NCBI GenBank assembly: GCA_902598655.1
Contig: CACKCQ010000001.1
Span: forward strand, 124,001-188,000
DNA: 64,000 nt
From: an uncultured Pelagibacteraceae bacterium
GTDB taxonomy: Bacteria > Pseudomonadota > Alphaproteobacteria > Pelagibacterales > Pelagibacteraceae
Direction of reading: 5' to 3'
Part shown: positions 26,336 to 35,357 of the stretch, piece by piece
Layout of the letters: every line of letters begins with the position of its first letter
Numbering within the stretch: the first letter of the stretch is position 1
The notes under the pieces: model-generated
What the model saw: the letters and a program-made list of their open reading frames with translations, nothing else
Told to the model about the DNA's origin: nothing
Databases searched by the model: none
Made by a program: the position numbers and the translations under genes

Positions 26336-26632
26336 ATGAAGGCATATTGGGTGAGTTTGTATACAGAGATTTCAGATCAAGATAACCTAAAAAAATATGG
26401 TGAAAATGCAATACCAGTTATAAAAAAATTTGGTGGTACTCCAGTAGTTAGAGGAGGCAAACTAAAATATTATAGTGGTGACAAAATATTAAGGACCGTC
26501 ATTTGGGAATTTCCCAGTTATGACATGGCCATATCTTGTCATGACTCAAAAGATTATTTAAAAGCTTGGTCTTATGCAGAACAAACTACAAAAAGACATA
26601 TGTTTATTGTGCAGGGTGCTAATACTGAATAG
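26336..26632 (+). CDS. DUF1330 family protein (copy 2)
   Basis: A 98-residue paralogue of the preceding gene, sharing KAYWVSLYTEISDQDNLKKY, the WEFPSYDMAISCHDSKDY segment and a C-terminal RHMFIVQG. An AAAGGAG ribosome-binding site precedes the ATG. The two copies are clearly diverged, so they are likely an old duplication, perhaps forming a heterodimer. The stop overlaps the convergent glycosylase gene by 14 bases. Function unknown. Confidence 0.9.
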   Translation: MKAYWVSLYTEISDQDNLKKYGENAIPVIKKFGGTPVVRGGKLKYYSGDKILRTVIWEFPSYDMAISCHDSKDYLKAWSYAEQTTKRHMFIVQGANTE

Positions 26633-27245
26633 TATCGTCATCAATTGAACGCCACAAATACCAAGTGGCAACAGAGCAGTATGGAGAAAATCTTTTTTGA
26701 AGCTTTTTTACAAAAATTTCAGGTGGAAAATATTTTTTTTTATAGTTGTTTGATATTGCTCTTAATAACCCAATATCCTGAACTGGCCAGATATTAGATC
26801 TATTATAAGTAAATAACAAAATCATCTCTGCTGACCATCTTCCAATTTGTCTTAAAGTTGATAAGTATATAATTGCTTCTTCATCGCTCATTTTCGAAAT
26901 TAATTTTGGATTAAAACTTTTATCTTTAAATTTTTGAGACATTTCCAAAATACCCCTTATTTTTTGACGACTAAGACCGCATTTTTTCAGTTGTGATATT
27001 TTAAGCTTAGAAACAATTTTTGGATTTATTTTTTTTTTACATGCCAATTCAAATTTTTTGAAGACAGAATCTGCAGCAGCAACACTTATTTGTTGTCCAA
27101 TTATACTTTTGCATAAAGAATAAAAGACATCTTTTCTAGTAGTTAAATTATTATCTTTATATTTTTTAATCAATGATCTCATAATACTATCTTTTTTTGA
27201 AAGATATGTTCTAGCTTTTTTCCAATATGTCGGTGCCTTACTCAT
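26619..27245 (-). CDS. alkA: DNA-3-methyladenine glycosylase II (AlkA-type HhH-GPD)
   Basis: A 208-residue HhH-GPD base-excision enzyme that removes alkylated purines. The helix-hairpin-helix LRQIGRWSAEM spans about 131-141 and the catalytic Asp is D157 in PVQDIGLLRA; the N-terminal SIIGQQISVAAADSVF helix is also typical. There is no iron-sulfur Cys cluster, which separates it from MutY/Nth. The start overlaps the end of the EamA gene by 8 bases, so the two are co-transcribed. Confidence 0.92.
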   Translation of the reverse strand: MSKAPTYWKKARTYLSKKDSIMRSLIKKYKDNNLTTRKDVFYSLCKSIIGQQISVAAADSVFKKFELACKKKINPKIVSKLKISQLKKCGLSRQKIRGILEMSQKFKDKSFNPKLISKMSDEEAIIYLSTLRQIGRWSAEMILLFTYNRSNIWPVQDIGLLRAISNNYKKKYFPPEIFVKKLQKRFSPYCSVATWYLWRSIDDDTIQY

Positions 27246-28119
27246 TTCTACTTACCGTTACTTGTTTATTTAAATATATTTCTCTTCGAAATATAATGAT
27301 TGATGATATTATTACCAGTGAAGCACCCATCAATGTTTTAATTGTGGGAATTTCATCCCAAATAAAATATCCAAAAGATATTGCAAATATTAATCCTAAA
27401 TATTTAAGAGGTGTAACCAGAGAAACCTCGGATAATTTATATGATTGACTTAATAATAAATTAGCTGTTCCTCCCAACAAGCCAATTGTACATAATAGTA
27501 AGAAATCATTGAAAGTTGGCATTATCCACCCAAATGGTATTGATAAAACTCCAACAATTGTAATTGCAAAAGAAAAAAAGAATGAGATCAACCAGACTGG
27601 TTCTGTGGATGAAAGTTTTCTAATTGTAATTGCAACGTAAGACATTCCAATACAAAAGATTATTGGAAATAAATAATAAATATTTAAACTAGAAAATCCT
27701 GGTTGGGTAATTACTAAAACACCAATAAAACCAACAAATACTGCGGCCCATCTATATACTCCTACTTTCTCACTTAGTAAAAATATTGATAGCAAGGTTG
27801 TAAATATAGGTGCAGCAAATGAAATACTTGTCACTGTTGCAAGTGGTAGGTTTCTTAGTGCCAAAAATATTGCAGCTAAAGCTATCAGTCCTGAACAACA
27901 TCTAATTAAATGTAATCCTGGTCTATTTGTTTTGTAAAAATCTCTAAATCTTGTCTTAGGAACTAAAAAAATTATTGGCAAAATACCAAATAGACCTCTA
28001 AAGAACATTACCTGTCCAATTGGATAATCTGATGACCACTTGACTATTACATCCATAAATGAAAAGGCACATATTGATAAAAACATGTAAAAAAAGCCTA
28101 ATTGATTTTTGGAAAGCAT
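27238..28119 (-). CDS. EamA/DMT-family transporter
   Basis: A 293-residue inner-membrane protein with ten predicted TM segments in two EamA repeats (about 8-140 and 150-285). The segments FSFMDVIVKWSSDYPIGQVM and SEKVGVYRWAAVFVGFIGV are typical of RhaT/EamA exporters. The substrate is unknown; close family members export amino acids or small metabolites. It is the first gene of an operon with the alkA-type gene and diverges from msrA (34-base gap). Confidence 0.9.
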   Translation of the reverse strand: MLSKNQLGFFYMFLSICAFSFMDVIVKWSSDYPIGQVMFFRGLFGILPIIFLVPKTRFRDFYKTNRPGLHLIRCCSGLIALAAIFLALRNLPLATVTSISFAAPIFTTLLSIFLLSEKVGVYRWAAVFVGFIGVLVITQPGFSSLNIYYLFPIIFCIGMSYVAITIRKLSSTEPVWLISFFFSFAITIVGVLSIPFGWIMPTFNDFLLLCTIGLLGGTANLLLSQSYKLSEVSLVTPLKYLGLIFAISFGYFIWDEIPTIKTLMGASLVIISSIIIFRREIYLNKQVTVSRNE

Positions 28120-28153
28120 GATAATAACTTTAGATTAATTAAAATTTTTAGCA

Positions 28154-28600
28154 ATGGAAATAGCAACTTTAGCACTTGGATGTTTTTGGGGACCCGAAAT
28201 AAAATTTAGCAAATTAGATGGAGTAATAAATACAGAGGTTGGATATTGTGGAGGTAATACTGAGAAGACATCTTATAAAGAAGTATGTTATGGTGACACC
28301 AATCACGCAGAAGTAGTTAAAGTTGAATTTGACAATACTAAAATTTCTTATGAGGAAATAATAAGAAACTTTTTTGAATTTCATGATCCAACTACTTTAA
28401 ACCGGCAAGGTCCAGATGTAGGTACTCAGTATAGAAGTGAAATATTTGTTCATGATGAAAAACAAAATAAAATCGCTAACAAAGTATTGAAAGAAATTAA
28501 TGAAAAATTTAAGGGTAAAATCGTTACAAAAATATCAAAATCAAAAAATTATAACAAAGCCGAAGATTATCATCAGAAATATTTGGAAAAAAGTTTCTAA
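28154..28600 (+). CDS. msrA: Peptide methionine sulfoxide reductase MsrA
   Basis: A 148-residue MsrA that reduces methionine-S-sulfoxide. The catalytic motif GCFWG is at residues 9-13 with nucleophile C10. The sequences HDPTTLNRQGPDVGTQYRS and AEDYHQKYLEK are conserved family segments. The protein is near the short end for MsrA, lacking the C-terminal resolving-Cys tail of longer forms. Its stop overlaps the start of the sulfurtransferase gene by one base. Confidence 0.96.
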   Translation: MEIATLALGCFWGPEIKFSKLDGVINTEVGYCGGNTEKTSYKEVCYGDTNHAEVVKVEFDNTKISYEEIIRNFFEFHDPTTLNRQGPDVGTQYRSEIFVHDEKQNKIANKVLKEINEKFKGKIVTKISKSKNYNKAEDYHQKYLEKSF

Positions 28601-29412
28601 TGTCACTTATATCAACTGAGTGGCTAGAAAAAAATCTCCCAAATGTAAAAATAATTGATGGCTCTTGGCATATGCCTGCAACAAATAGAAGTGGTAAAGA
28701 AGAATTTAATAAAGAGCATATACCAAATGCAATTTTTTTTGATATCGACAAAAATTGTAATAAATCAACCGACTTACCACATATGTTAACAGACATTAGT
28801 TCGTGGGAAAATATACTATCATCTATGGGCATATCTAACGAAGACGAAATTGTGATTTATGATAATTCTGATGTTTTAAGTGCTTGTAGAGTATGGTTTA
28901 ATTTAATTTACTTTGGCCATGATAAAAAGAAAGTACATGTTTTAGATGGAGGTTTTAATAAATGGAAAAAAGAAAAAAGAATAACTTCTGCTAATAATAT
29001 AATTATTCAAACAACTAGCTATAAAGCAAAAGAAAATAATGGAATGGTTAAGAGCAAAGATCAGATTGACCAAAATATAATTAAAAAAAAATTTGATTTA
29101 GTTGATGCGAGAAGCAAAGATCGTTTTAATGGCACAACTCCAGACCCAAGAAAAAATGTAAGAAGTGGTTCAATACCTAATTCAATTTGCTTGCCGTTTA
29201 AAACCCTTATCAATGACGATTTTACTTTTAAAAGTAAATCTGAAATTTCTTCTTATTTTAAAGATTTATCTTTAAATGACCCAGTAAATGTAGTGTTTTC
29301 GTGCGGTTCTGGGATCACAGCATGTGTTTTGGCACTTGCATATTCTCAAGTAAATAATAAGTATCTTCCAGTCATTTATGATGGTTCATGGGCTGAATAT
29401 GGTAAAATATAA
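28600..29412 (+). CDS. sseA: 3-Mercaptopyruvate/thiosulfate sulfurtransferase
   Basis: A 270-residue tandem-rhodanese enzyme. The N-terminal domain is inactive (about 1-125, VHVLDGGFNKWKKE). The C-terminal domain carries the persulfide Cys235 in the CGSGIT loop, which favours mercaptopyruvate over thiosulfate as donor, together with the VDARSKDRFNG motif. It transfers sulfur to thiols or cyanide. The gene is coupled to msrA and followed after 3 bases by the membrane-fusion protein gene. Confidence 0.9.
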   Translation: MSLISTEWLEKNLPNVKIIDGSWHMPATNRSGKEEFNKEHIPNAIFFDIDKNCNKSTDLPHMLTDISSWENILSSMGISNEDEIVIYDNSDVLSACRVWFNLIYFGHDKKKVHVLDGGFNKWKKEKRITSANNIIIQTTSYKAKENNGMVKSKDQIDQNIIKKKFDLVDARSKDRFNGTTPDPRKNVRSGSIPNSICLPFKTLINDDFTFKSKSEISSYFKDLSLNDPVNVVFSCGSGITACVLALAYSQVNNKYLPVIYDGSWAEYGKI

Positions 29413-29415
29413 AAT

Positions 29416-30432
29416 ATGAAAAGATCAACAAAAATTACAAGCATAATAATAATTTTCTTTTTAATTATAGCTACAGTGATTGTTGGTAGAACAATGATTG
29501 GAAATCATTTTAAGAAGAAATTTAGTAAAAGACCACCGCCAGGAATAATTGTTACTGCAGCTGAAAATAGAGTTTTTGAAAATTTAATAAGCACATACGG
29601 AACAGCAAGACCATTTAAAACACAATCCTATAAAATTGAGAAGTATGAAATACTTAAACCTATCAACTTTAATCAAAAAGTAAAAAAAGGTGATGTAATT
29701 GCAGAACTTAAAAATAGAAAAATTACTGCTCAGTTTGATGGAACAATTGGAAAAAGAGAATTTTCAGAAGACATCGAAGTTTCAAAATCTTCAATCTTAG
29801 TTAATCTCGAAAATACCAGTATTATCTATTGTGATGTAGATATACCTGAAATGTTTGTGCCATTTATTAAGGTTGGTTTACCTGTTGACATAAAATTTTC
29901 TGGATACAAAGATAAAACATATAAAGGTCAAGTTGACTCGTTAGCTAGTCGAATTAGTGAGGATACTAGATCATTACCAACAAGGATAAAAATGGACAAT
30001 AAATCTGGTGAAATTTTGCCTGGCTCATTTTTAGAAATTTCAATAAAATATGATACAAGAGAAAGTTTAAGTATCCCAGATACCAGCACAATAGTGGAAG
30101 GTGATAATATATTTATCTATAAAGTTGACGAAAAAAATAAAGTATTAAAAACAAATATTGATACCGGCGATAGATACCTGGGATTTGTTGAAGTTTTAAA
30201 TGGTCTAAAAGTTGGAGACAAAGTTGTTGCAGAGGGTACAAAAAAGGTCAGACCAAATTTAATAATAAGACCTATAAAAAAAGGTGCTAAAGTAGCTAAT
30301 CAAAACAAATCTAGTTGGGGTGGAAAAAAGAAAAAAGATACTAAAGAAAACAAGAATGGTATGTTTGCGTGGTTACAAAAATTAAATATATTTAAAAAGT
30401 CTGACTCTGAAAAACAAGAAAATAAAAAATAA
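29416..30432 (+). CDS. RND efflux membrane-fusion protein lacking the coiled-coil hairpin
   Basis: A 338-residue periplasmic adaptor of the HlyD/AcrA type. TM anchor at about 8-24; the lipoyl domain (about 75-135) runs without interruption from KKGDVIAEL to TAQFDGTIGKREF, where AcrA-type proteins carry a long alpha-hairpin. A beta-barrel domain (about 136-215), a membrane-proximal domain (about 215-285) and a Lys-rich tail (about 285-338) follow. It would pair with the RND pump 8 bases downstream. No outer-membrane channel gene adjoins. Confidence 0.88.
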   Translation: MKRSTKITSIIIIFFLIIATVIVGRTMIGNHFKKKFSKRPPPGIIVTAAENRVFENLISTYGTARPFKTQSYKIEKYEILKPINFNQKVKKGDVIAELKNRKITAQFDGTIGKREFSEDIEVSKSSILVNLENTSIIYCDVDIPEMFVPFIKVGLPVDIKFSGYKDKTYKGQVDSLASRISEDTRSLPTRIKMDNKSGEILPGSFLEISIKYDTRESLSIPDTSTIVEGDNIFIYKVDEKNKVLKTNIDTGDRYLGFVEVLNGLKVGDKVVAEGTKKVRPNLIIRPIKKGAKVANQNKSSWGGKKKKDTKENKNGMFAWLQKLNIFKKSDSEKQENKK

Positions 30433-30439
30433 TTAATAC

Positions 30440-33400
30440 ATGTATATAACTGAAGTTAGTATTAAAAGACCTGTCGTTGCATGGGTAATGTCAATGATAC
30501 TAATTATTTTTGGAATTTTTGTATTTTGGGAATTACCTGTTAGGGAATTACCAGATGGTATTCAGCCTCCAGTGGTACAGGTACAAACCGATTATAAATC
30601 TGCTTCAGCTGAAATTGTTGATGAAGAGATAACACAAAAAATAGAAGATGTTATAGGAGGAGCGGAAGGAATTAAGAACATTGATTCTAGTTCGCTTAAT
30701 GGAAGAAGTAGAATAAATATTTATTTTAATACAGATATAGATTTAGATGATGCGGCAAATGACATAAGAGAAAGAGTATCAAGAGTTGCGGACAATTTGC
30801 CAGATCAAGCAAACCCACCACAAATTTTGAAACAAGCAGCAGGTTTTACAACTACAATGTGGGTTGCGCTATCATCACCAACTTGGAATGATTTAGATTT
30901 GGGTGATTATGCAGAAAGATATCTTATAGATGCCTTTTCGAGTGTACCAAATGTTGGTAGAATTTTAGTCGGTGGATTAAGAGAACTAAGTGTTAGAGTT
31001 TGGGTAGATCCTATCAAATTAGCAGCGAATAATCTTACTATTCAGGAAGTCGAGAGAGCATTAAGAAATGAAAATATAAACATCCCTGCTGGAACTTTAG
31101 AAGCTAGTAACAAAGATTTAACTCTTAATATTGATAAGTCTTACTCTAACATTGAAACAATCAAGCAGCTTCCTCTTAAGAAAAACAAAGATAAAGTCAC
31201 AACCCTTTCTGATGTTGCAAATGTTGAGCTTGGTCCAGTTTCTGAGAAAACTTTATTTAAAGCTCAAAGAAAAAATGCAGCTAATTTAAAGACAGTTGGG
31301 ATTGGAATATACGCAAAAAGTGGAGCATCAACTGTCGAACTTTCAAACCAAATTAAAGAGAAAATAAACGTTTTAAATCAATCTTTACCAGATGGTTTAA
31401 AGTTAGAAATAGCATTTAATAGAGCAACTTACGTAGGAACTGCAATACAGGAAGTTTATAAAAGTTTAATTATTGCTTTTATTTTGGTCGTGGTAATAAT
31501 TTACTTATTTTTAGGAAACCTAAAAGCTGTAATTGTACCAGCTGTAGCTTTGCCAGTAAGTTTAATTGGTTCGTTTTTAGGTTTATATATATTTGATCTT
31601 TCTATAAATATATTTGTCCTCCTAAGTTTTATTTTAGCAATTGGAATAATAACTGATGATTCTGTAATAATGACAGATGCAATTTATACAAGAATTGAAA
31701 AAGGAGAAACGCCACTTGTAGCTGCTTATAAAGGCTCAAGACAAATAACATTTGCGATAATAGCTACAACTTTAATTTTAGTTGCAGTTTTTTTACCTTT
31801 AATTTTTATTGAGGGAATAGCTGGTACCTTGTTTAAAGAAACTGCAATAGCACTATCTTTCTCAATAGTTGTTTCTTCATTTGTGGCTTTAACACTTTCA
31901 CCAATGTTAGGAAGTAAGTTTTTAAATAAAAAAGAAAAAATTAATTTTTTTGTAAAAAAATTCAATAATGGATTTAAATCTTTTACAGAATTTTATGCCG
32001 ACACCTTAAAATTTTGGATTAATAAACAGAAAACAATTTCAATATTTATAATTTTATTAATTGCAGCATCTATTTATTTATTTAATTTCACAAAAAAAGA
32101 ATTGATACCATTAGAAGATAGAGGGGCTTATTTAATAATTGGTTCTACAGATGAAGGAAGTTCATTCGAGTACACACAAGAAAAAGCCCAAATAATTGAG
32201 GGAAGAATATTAAAATTGTTACAAGCAGAAGACAGCCCTTACCAAAGATTAATTATGAGGGTACCTGGTTTTGGTAAGTCCGCAACTTCATATAATACCT
32301 TTATTATAATTGCACTTTTAGATGAATGGAAAAATAGAGAAAAGAGTACACAAGTTGTTTTAAGAGAGGCTATTGGTCAAGTTGTTAGTGTGCCAGAAAC
32401 TTTTGCGTTTCCTATATCACCTCAATCTATAAGAGTTTCTAGCTACAATAAACCAGTTCAAATGGTGATTTATGGGACAAGTTATGAAGAGTTAGAACAA
32501 ATTCAAAGCCAAGTTTTAAGAGAGCTAAGAAGAAATAGAAATATGTTTAGAATTGAAAGTGATTACACAAAAAATAAACCTGAGGTAAAATTAATTACTA
32601 ACAAAAATAGAGCAAATGATTTAGGAGTTTCAATAGAAAATATTGGTAGAACTCTCGAAACATTATACGGTGGAAAGAGGGTTACAACATATAATAAAGA
32701 AGGAAGAGAATATCCCATAATTCTTCAGCAATATTTAGCAGATAGACGAGATAAAGATGGCTTATCAAAGATTTTTGTAAGATCTGAAACTACTGGAAAA
32801 TTAGTATCTGTTGCAAGTTTGGTAGAATTTGAAGAGAAAGGAACTGCTGAATCATTACCTAGATATAATAGACAACGAGCAGTAACTATATCGGCAGCTT
32901 TATCTGAAGAATACACATTGTCTGAAGCTATAAAATATTTAGAAGACGTAATGTTGAGAGTTGCTCCTCAAAATCAAATAACTTGGAAAGGTAAGTCCGA
33001 AGAACTAAAAGAGACTAGTAACGAAATATTTCTTATTTTCGCTTTAGCATTAATAACTGCATATTTAGTAATGGCTGCTACTTTTAACTCGTTTGTCCAT
33101 CCTTTTATTATAATATTGACTGTACCTCTTGCAGTTTTTGGAGGCCTTGTATTCATTTTATTTCTAAATAGTTCGATAAATATATTTTCACAAATCGCCT
33201 TGATTATATTAATCGGTATATCCACTAAAAATAGTATTTTAATCGTCGACTATACGAATCAAATTCGAACAACAGGTGCAAAAATTGAGGAAGCATTGAT
33301 GGAAGCTTGCAAATTAAGAATAAGACCAATCATAATGACTTCATTAAGTACCATGATTGCAATGTTACCTCTTATAGTAGGTAACATAGGTCCAGGCGCA

Positions 33401-33568
33401 GGTGAGGCGTCTAGATTAGCAGTAGGATCAACAATCTTTGGTGGAATGATTATTTCAACATTCTTTACATTATATGTGACGCCAACTATGTACTTAACAC
33501 TAGCAAAAAATACAAAGAGAATAGATGCAGTAGATCTGGAGCTAGAAAAACAGCTGATTAAAAAATAA
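30440..33568 (+). CDS. RND-family efflux pump (HAE1-type)
   Basis: A 1042-residue inner-membrane proton-driven exporter with the duplicated RND layout of 12 TM segments and two large periplasmic loops. The N-terminus ITEVSIKRPVVAWVMSMILI is typical. Proton-relay residues are present: the Asp pair in IGIITDDSVIMTD of TM4 and the Lys in GISTKNSILIVDYT of TM10. The conserved RPIIMTSLSTMIAMLPL segment follows. It forms a system with the preceding adaptor. The substrate cannot be read. The stop overlaps the convergent lipoprotein gene by 11 bases. Confidence 0.94.
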   Translation: MYITEVSIKRPVVAWVMSMILIIFGIFVFWELPVRELPDGIQPPVVQVQTDYKSASAEIVDEEITQKIEDVIGGAEGIKNIDSSSLNGRSRINIYFNTDIDLDDAANDIRERVSRVADNLPDQANPPQILKQAAGFTTTMWVALSSPTWNDLDLGDYAERYLIDAFSSVPNVGRILVGGLRELSVRVWVDPIKLAANNLTIQEVERALRNENINIPAGTLEASNKDLTLNIDKSYSNIETIKQLPLKKNKDKVTTLSDVANVELGPVSEKTLFKAQRKNAANLKTVGIGIYAKSGASTVELSNQIKEKINVLNQSLPDGLKLEIAFNRATYVGTAIQEVYKSLIIAFILVVVIIYLFLGNLKAVIVPAVALPVSLIGSFLGLYIFDLSINIFVLLSFILAIGIITDDSVIMTDAIYTRIEKGETPLVAAYKGSRQITFAIIATTLILVAVFLPLIFIEGIAGTLFKETAIALSFSIVVSSFVALTLSPMLGSKFLNKKEKINFFVKKFNNGFKSFTEFYADTLKFWINKQKTISIFIILLIAASIYLFNFTKKELIPLEDRGAYLIIGSTDEGSSFEYTQEKAQIIEGRILKLLQAEDSPYQRLIMRVPGFGKSATSYNTFIIIALLDEWKNREKSTQVVLREAIGQVVSVPETFAFPISPQSIRVSSYNKPVQMVIYGTSYEELEQIQSQVLRELRRNRNMFRIESDYTKNKPEVKLITNKNRANDLGVSIENIGRTLETLYGGKRVTTYNKEGREYPIILQQYLADRRDKDGLSKIFVRSETTGKLVSVASLVEFEEKGTAESLPRYNRQRAVTISAALSEEYTLSEAIKYLEDVMLRVAPQNQITWKGKSEELKETSNEIFLIFALALITAYLVMAATFNSFVHPFIIILTVPLAVFGGLVFILFLNSSINIFSQIALIILIGISTKNSILIVDYTNQIRTTGAKIEEALMEACKLRIRPIIMTSLSTMIAMLPLIVGNIGPGAGEASRLAVGSTIFGGMIISTFFTLYVTPTMYLTLAKNTKRIDAVDLELEKQLIKK

Positions 33569-34157
33569 TATATTTTCTAGTAGTCAAAGATTTACTACAT
33601 TTATTAAGCTGCTTCTTGAATTTGTTTGAATAACCCTCTACTTTTTTTGCCAATACTATAACTTTCTGATTGTTTTTATAATTTTTATAATTTCCCCAGC
33701 CTTCATGATAAGCAATATATTGTCTGAAAGCATCTTTTTTTGAAACCTTTAAAATTTTTTCCGTTTTGTTTGTATACCAGCCAATAAAATCAACACTATC
33801 TTTAAATCTAGATCTTAAAGCATATTTATTTCCAGTCTCATCTTTATATTGTTTCCAAGTACCTTTAATAGCTTGTGAGTATCCAAATGAACTTGAAGGT
33901 CTTTTATAAGGTATAACTTTAAATAATTTTTGACGTGCGGGCTTAGCGAGCCAGTCAAAATCAGATTCCATTTTTATTATTGCTAATTGTAAGTTAATTG
34001 GTGTTCCCCACTTTTTTTCAGTTTTTTTCGCGTGTTTATACCAAAGATATCTCTCAGAAAATATTGAACAGCCATCTGCTGTATTTTGTGGTATCGATGA
34101 GCAAGCAGTTAAAAATAATAGACCAAAAAATAAAAAATACTTTCTAAAAAGAATCAC
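33558..34157 (-). CDS. Lysozyme-like (SLT) lipoprotein
   Basis: A 199-residue lipoprotein with lipobox LTAC (Cys19). It continues with a lysozyme-like fold related to soluble lytic transglycosylases: probable catalytic Glu64 in IIKMESDFDW, followed by SSSFGYSQAIKGTWKQYK and AYHEGWGNYKNY. It would cut peptidoglycan glycan strands at the outer membrane. The start codon is GTG at 34155-34157. It follows the nuclease gene by 13 bases on the same strand. Confidence 0.85.
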   Translation of the reverse strand: MILFRKYFLFFGLLFLTACSSIPQNTADGCSIFSERYLWYKHAKKTEKKWGTPINLQLAIIKMESDFDWLAKPARQKLFKVIPYKRPSSSFGYSQAIKGTWKQYKDETGNKYALRSRFKDSVDFIGWYTNKTEKILKVSKKDAFRQYIAYHEGWGNYKNYKNNQKVIVLAKKVEGYSNKFKKQLNKCSKSLTTRKYIIF

Positions 34158-34170
34158 AGTTTAATATAAA

Positions 34171-34683
34171 TTATCTATTATTTTTTCTCCATATCCATGG
34201 GTAATCAAATTCCATACTCCATAAACCTAACTTATTGTTTTTTGCATAAATTTGATCTTTAGAATATTTTTTTTTCGAATATTTTGGATAGTCGAAGGCT
34301 AATCCATTTCTTACCATGTAAGCTGAAACACTTTCATTATTGATAAAACACTCACCTAAATACCTACCAAAATAGTCCTTTTGTGGCTCGATTAGACATT
34401 TTAATTTTTTATTTATAATTTTTTCTGAAAGAGAATTTTTTGAAATTTTTCCACAATTAATTTTTTTTTTATTTTTTAGGCAAAACTGTTGCTTCCCTTT
34501 AAATTTAGTTTCTGGAGCATCTATACCTGAAAAACGAATTTTTTTATTATCTAATAAAATTGTATCACCATCAATTATTTTAATCTTATCTGAAATTAGG
34601 ATTGTTTCTGATAGTAAGTAATTAGTTGCTGCAAATGTAAATAAAAATAGAAAACTAACTAACTTCAGTAGTTGCTTTTTCAT
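34171..34683 (-). CDS. Secreted thermonuclease (SNase family)
   Basis: A 170-residue nuclease with an N-terminal signal peptide (about 1-25). The SNase OB-fold shows the metal and catalytic residues: IIDGDTILLDNKKIRFSGID (with Asp residues), an Arg/Glu pair in the IDAPETKF segment and GRYLGECF. It probably acts on DNA or RNA outside the cytosol, perhaps for phosphorus acquisition. Its start lies 29 bases inside the end of the zeta-protein gene, an unusually long overlap. Confidence 0.9.
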   Translation of the reverse strand: MKKQLLKLVSFLFLFTFAATNYLLSETILISDKIKIIDGDTILLDNKKIRFSGIDAPETKFKGKQQFCLKNKKKINCGKISKNSLSEKIINKKLKCLIEPQKDYFGRYLGECFINNESVSAYMVRNGLAFDYPKYSKKKYSKDQIYAKNNKLGLWSMEFDYPWIWRKNNR

Positions 34684-34963
34684 TGCATTCTAGCATTTTT
34701 TTTCTAATTTGATCTTCGGATATATTTTTATCTTTTAAATCTCCATAAAGCTTTCTATACACATCTTCATCACCTGCCTCAGCAAAATCTGCTTTAATTA
34801 CATCTTGAATATATTGATTTTTTTTTTCTTCATCATATCCAAGAATTTGTGAGGCCCACTCCCCTAAATATTTATTTTTTCTTGCATTAATTTTAAATTG
34901 TTTTTCCTCATCATGAGCAAATTTTTTTTCAAAACCTTTTTTTCTTTCATCGAATGAACTCAT
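34655..34963 (-). CDS. F1-ATPase inhibitor zeta subunit (DUF1476)
   Basis: A 102-residue DUF1476 protein. In alphaproteobacteria it is the zeta subunit that blocks ATP hydrolysis by F1-ATPase. The N-terminus SSFDERKKGFEKKFAHDEE carries the family signature and inhibitory region. The core ends GDEDVYRKLYGDL. The gene is in a tight minus-strand run: it starts 1 base away from the VanZ-like stop and overlaps the nuclease gene by 29 bases. Confidence 0.93.
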   Translation of the reverse strand: MSSFDERKKGFEKKFAHDEEKQFKINARKNKYLGEWASQILGYDEEKKNQYIQDVIKADFAEAGDEDVYRKLYGDLKDKNISEDQIRKKMLECNEKATTEVS

Positions 34964-35331
34964 TGCAATCTACCTTTATAAATTATTTTAAAAACTAAAA
35001 ACGATAAAAATACACCTATTATATTACCAAACAAATCACCTAATTCAAATCCTCTTTCTGGAATTATTAAGTGCAGAATTTCTAAAACAATAGAAATACA
35101 AATAAGATAAATAAATATATTTTTTAATTTATGTTTAAAAACAATTAATCCTAGAATTGATATAATAAAGAAAACATAAACGTGATTTGAAGATACTAAA
35201 AAATCTCTTGTTAATTGTGGTTGAATTTTACAATCACTATAAATAAAACATCCAAAAATACTACCGGGATATAAGTAAAAAATAAATAAAACTACGTTAG
35301 ACAGATAAAAAAACTGCTTTAAGTAATTCAT
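34960..35331 (-). CDS. VanZ-like membrane protein
   Basis: A 123-residue protein with four TM segments and the VanZ-family C-terminal pattern LEILHLIIPERGFELGDLFG (about 89-108). Function in non-resistance settings is unknown. It is the first gene of a VanZ-zeta-nuclease-SLT run. Its stop overlaps the zeta start by 4 bases. It diverges from gpmA across 26 bases. Confidence 0.8.
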   Translation of the reverse strand: MNYLKQFFYLSNVVLFIFYLYPGSIFGCFIYSDCKIQPQLTRDFLVSSNHVYVFFIISILGLIVFKHKLKNIFIYLICISIVLEILHLIIPERGFELGDLFGNIIGVFLSFLVFKIIYKGRLQ

Positions 35332-35357
35332 AGTTAATCTATATTAAATTTTCACAA

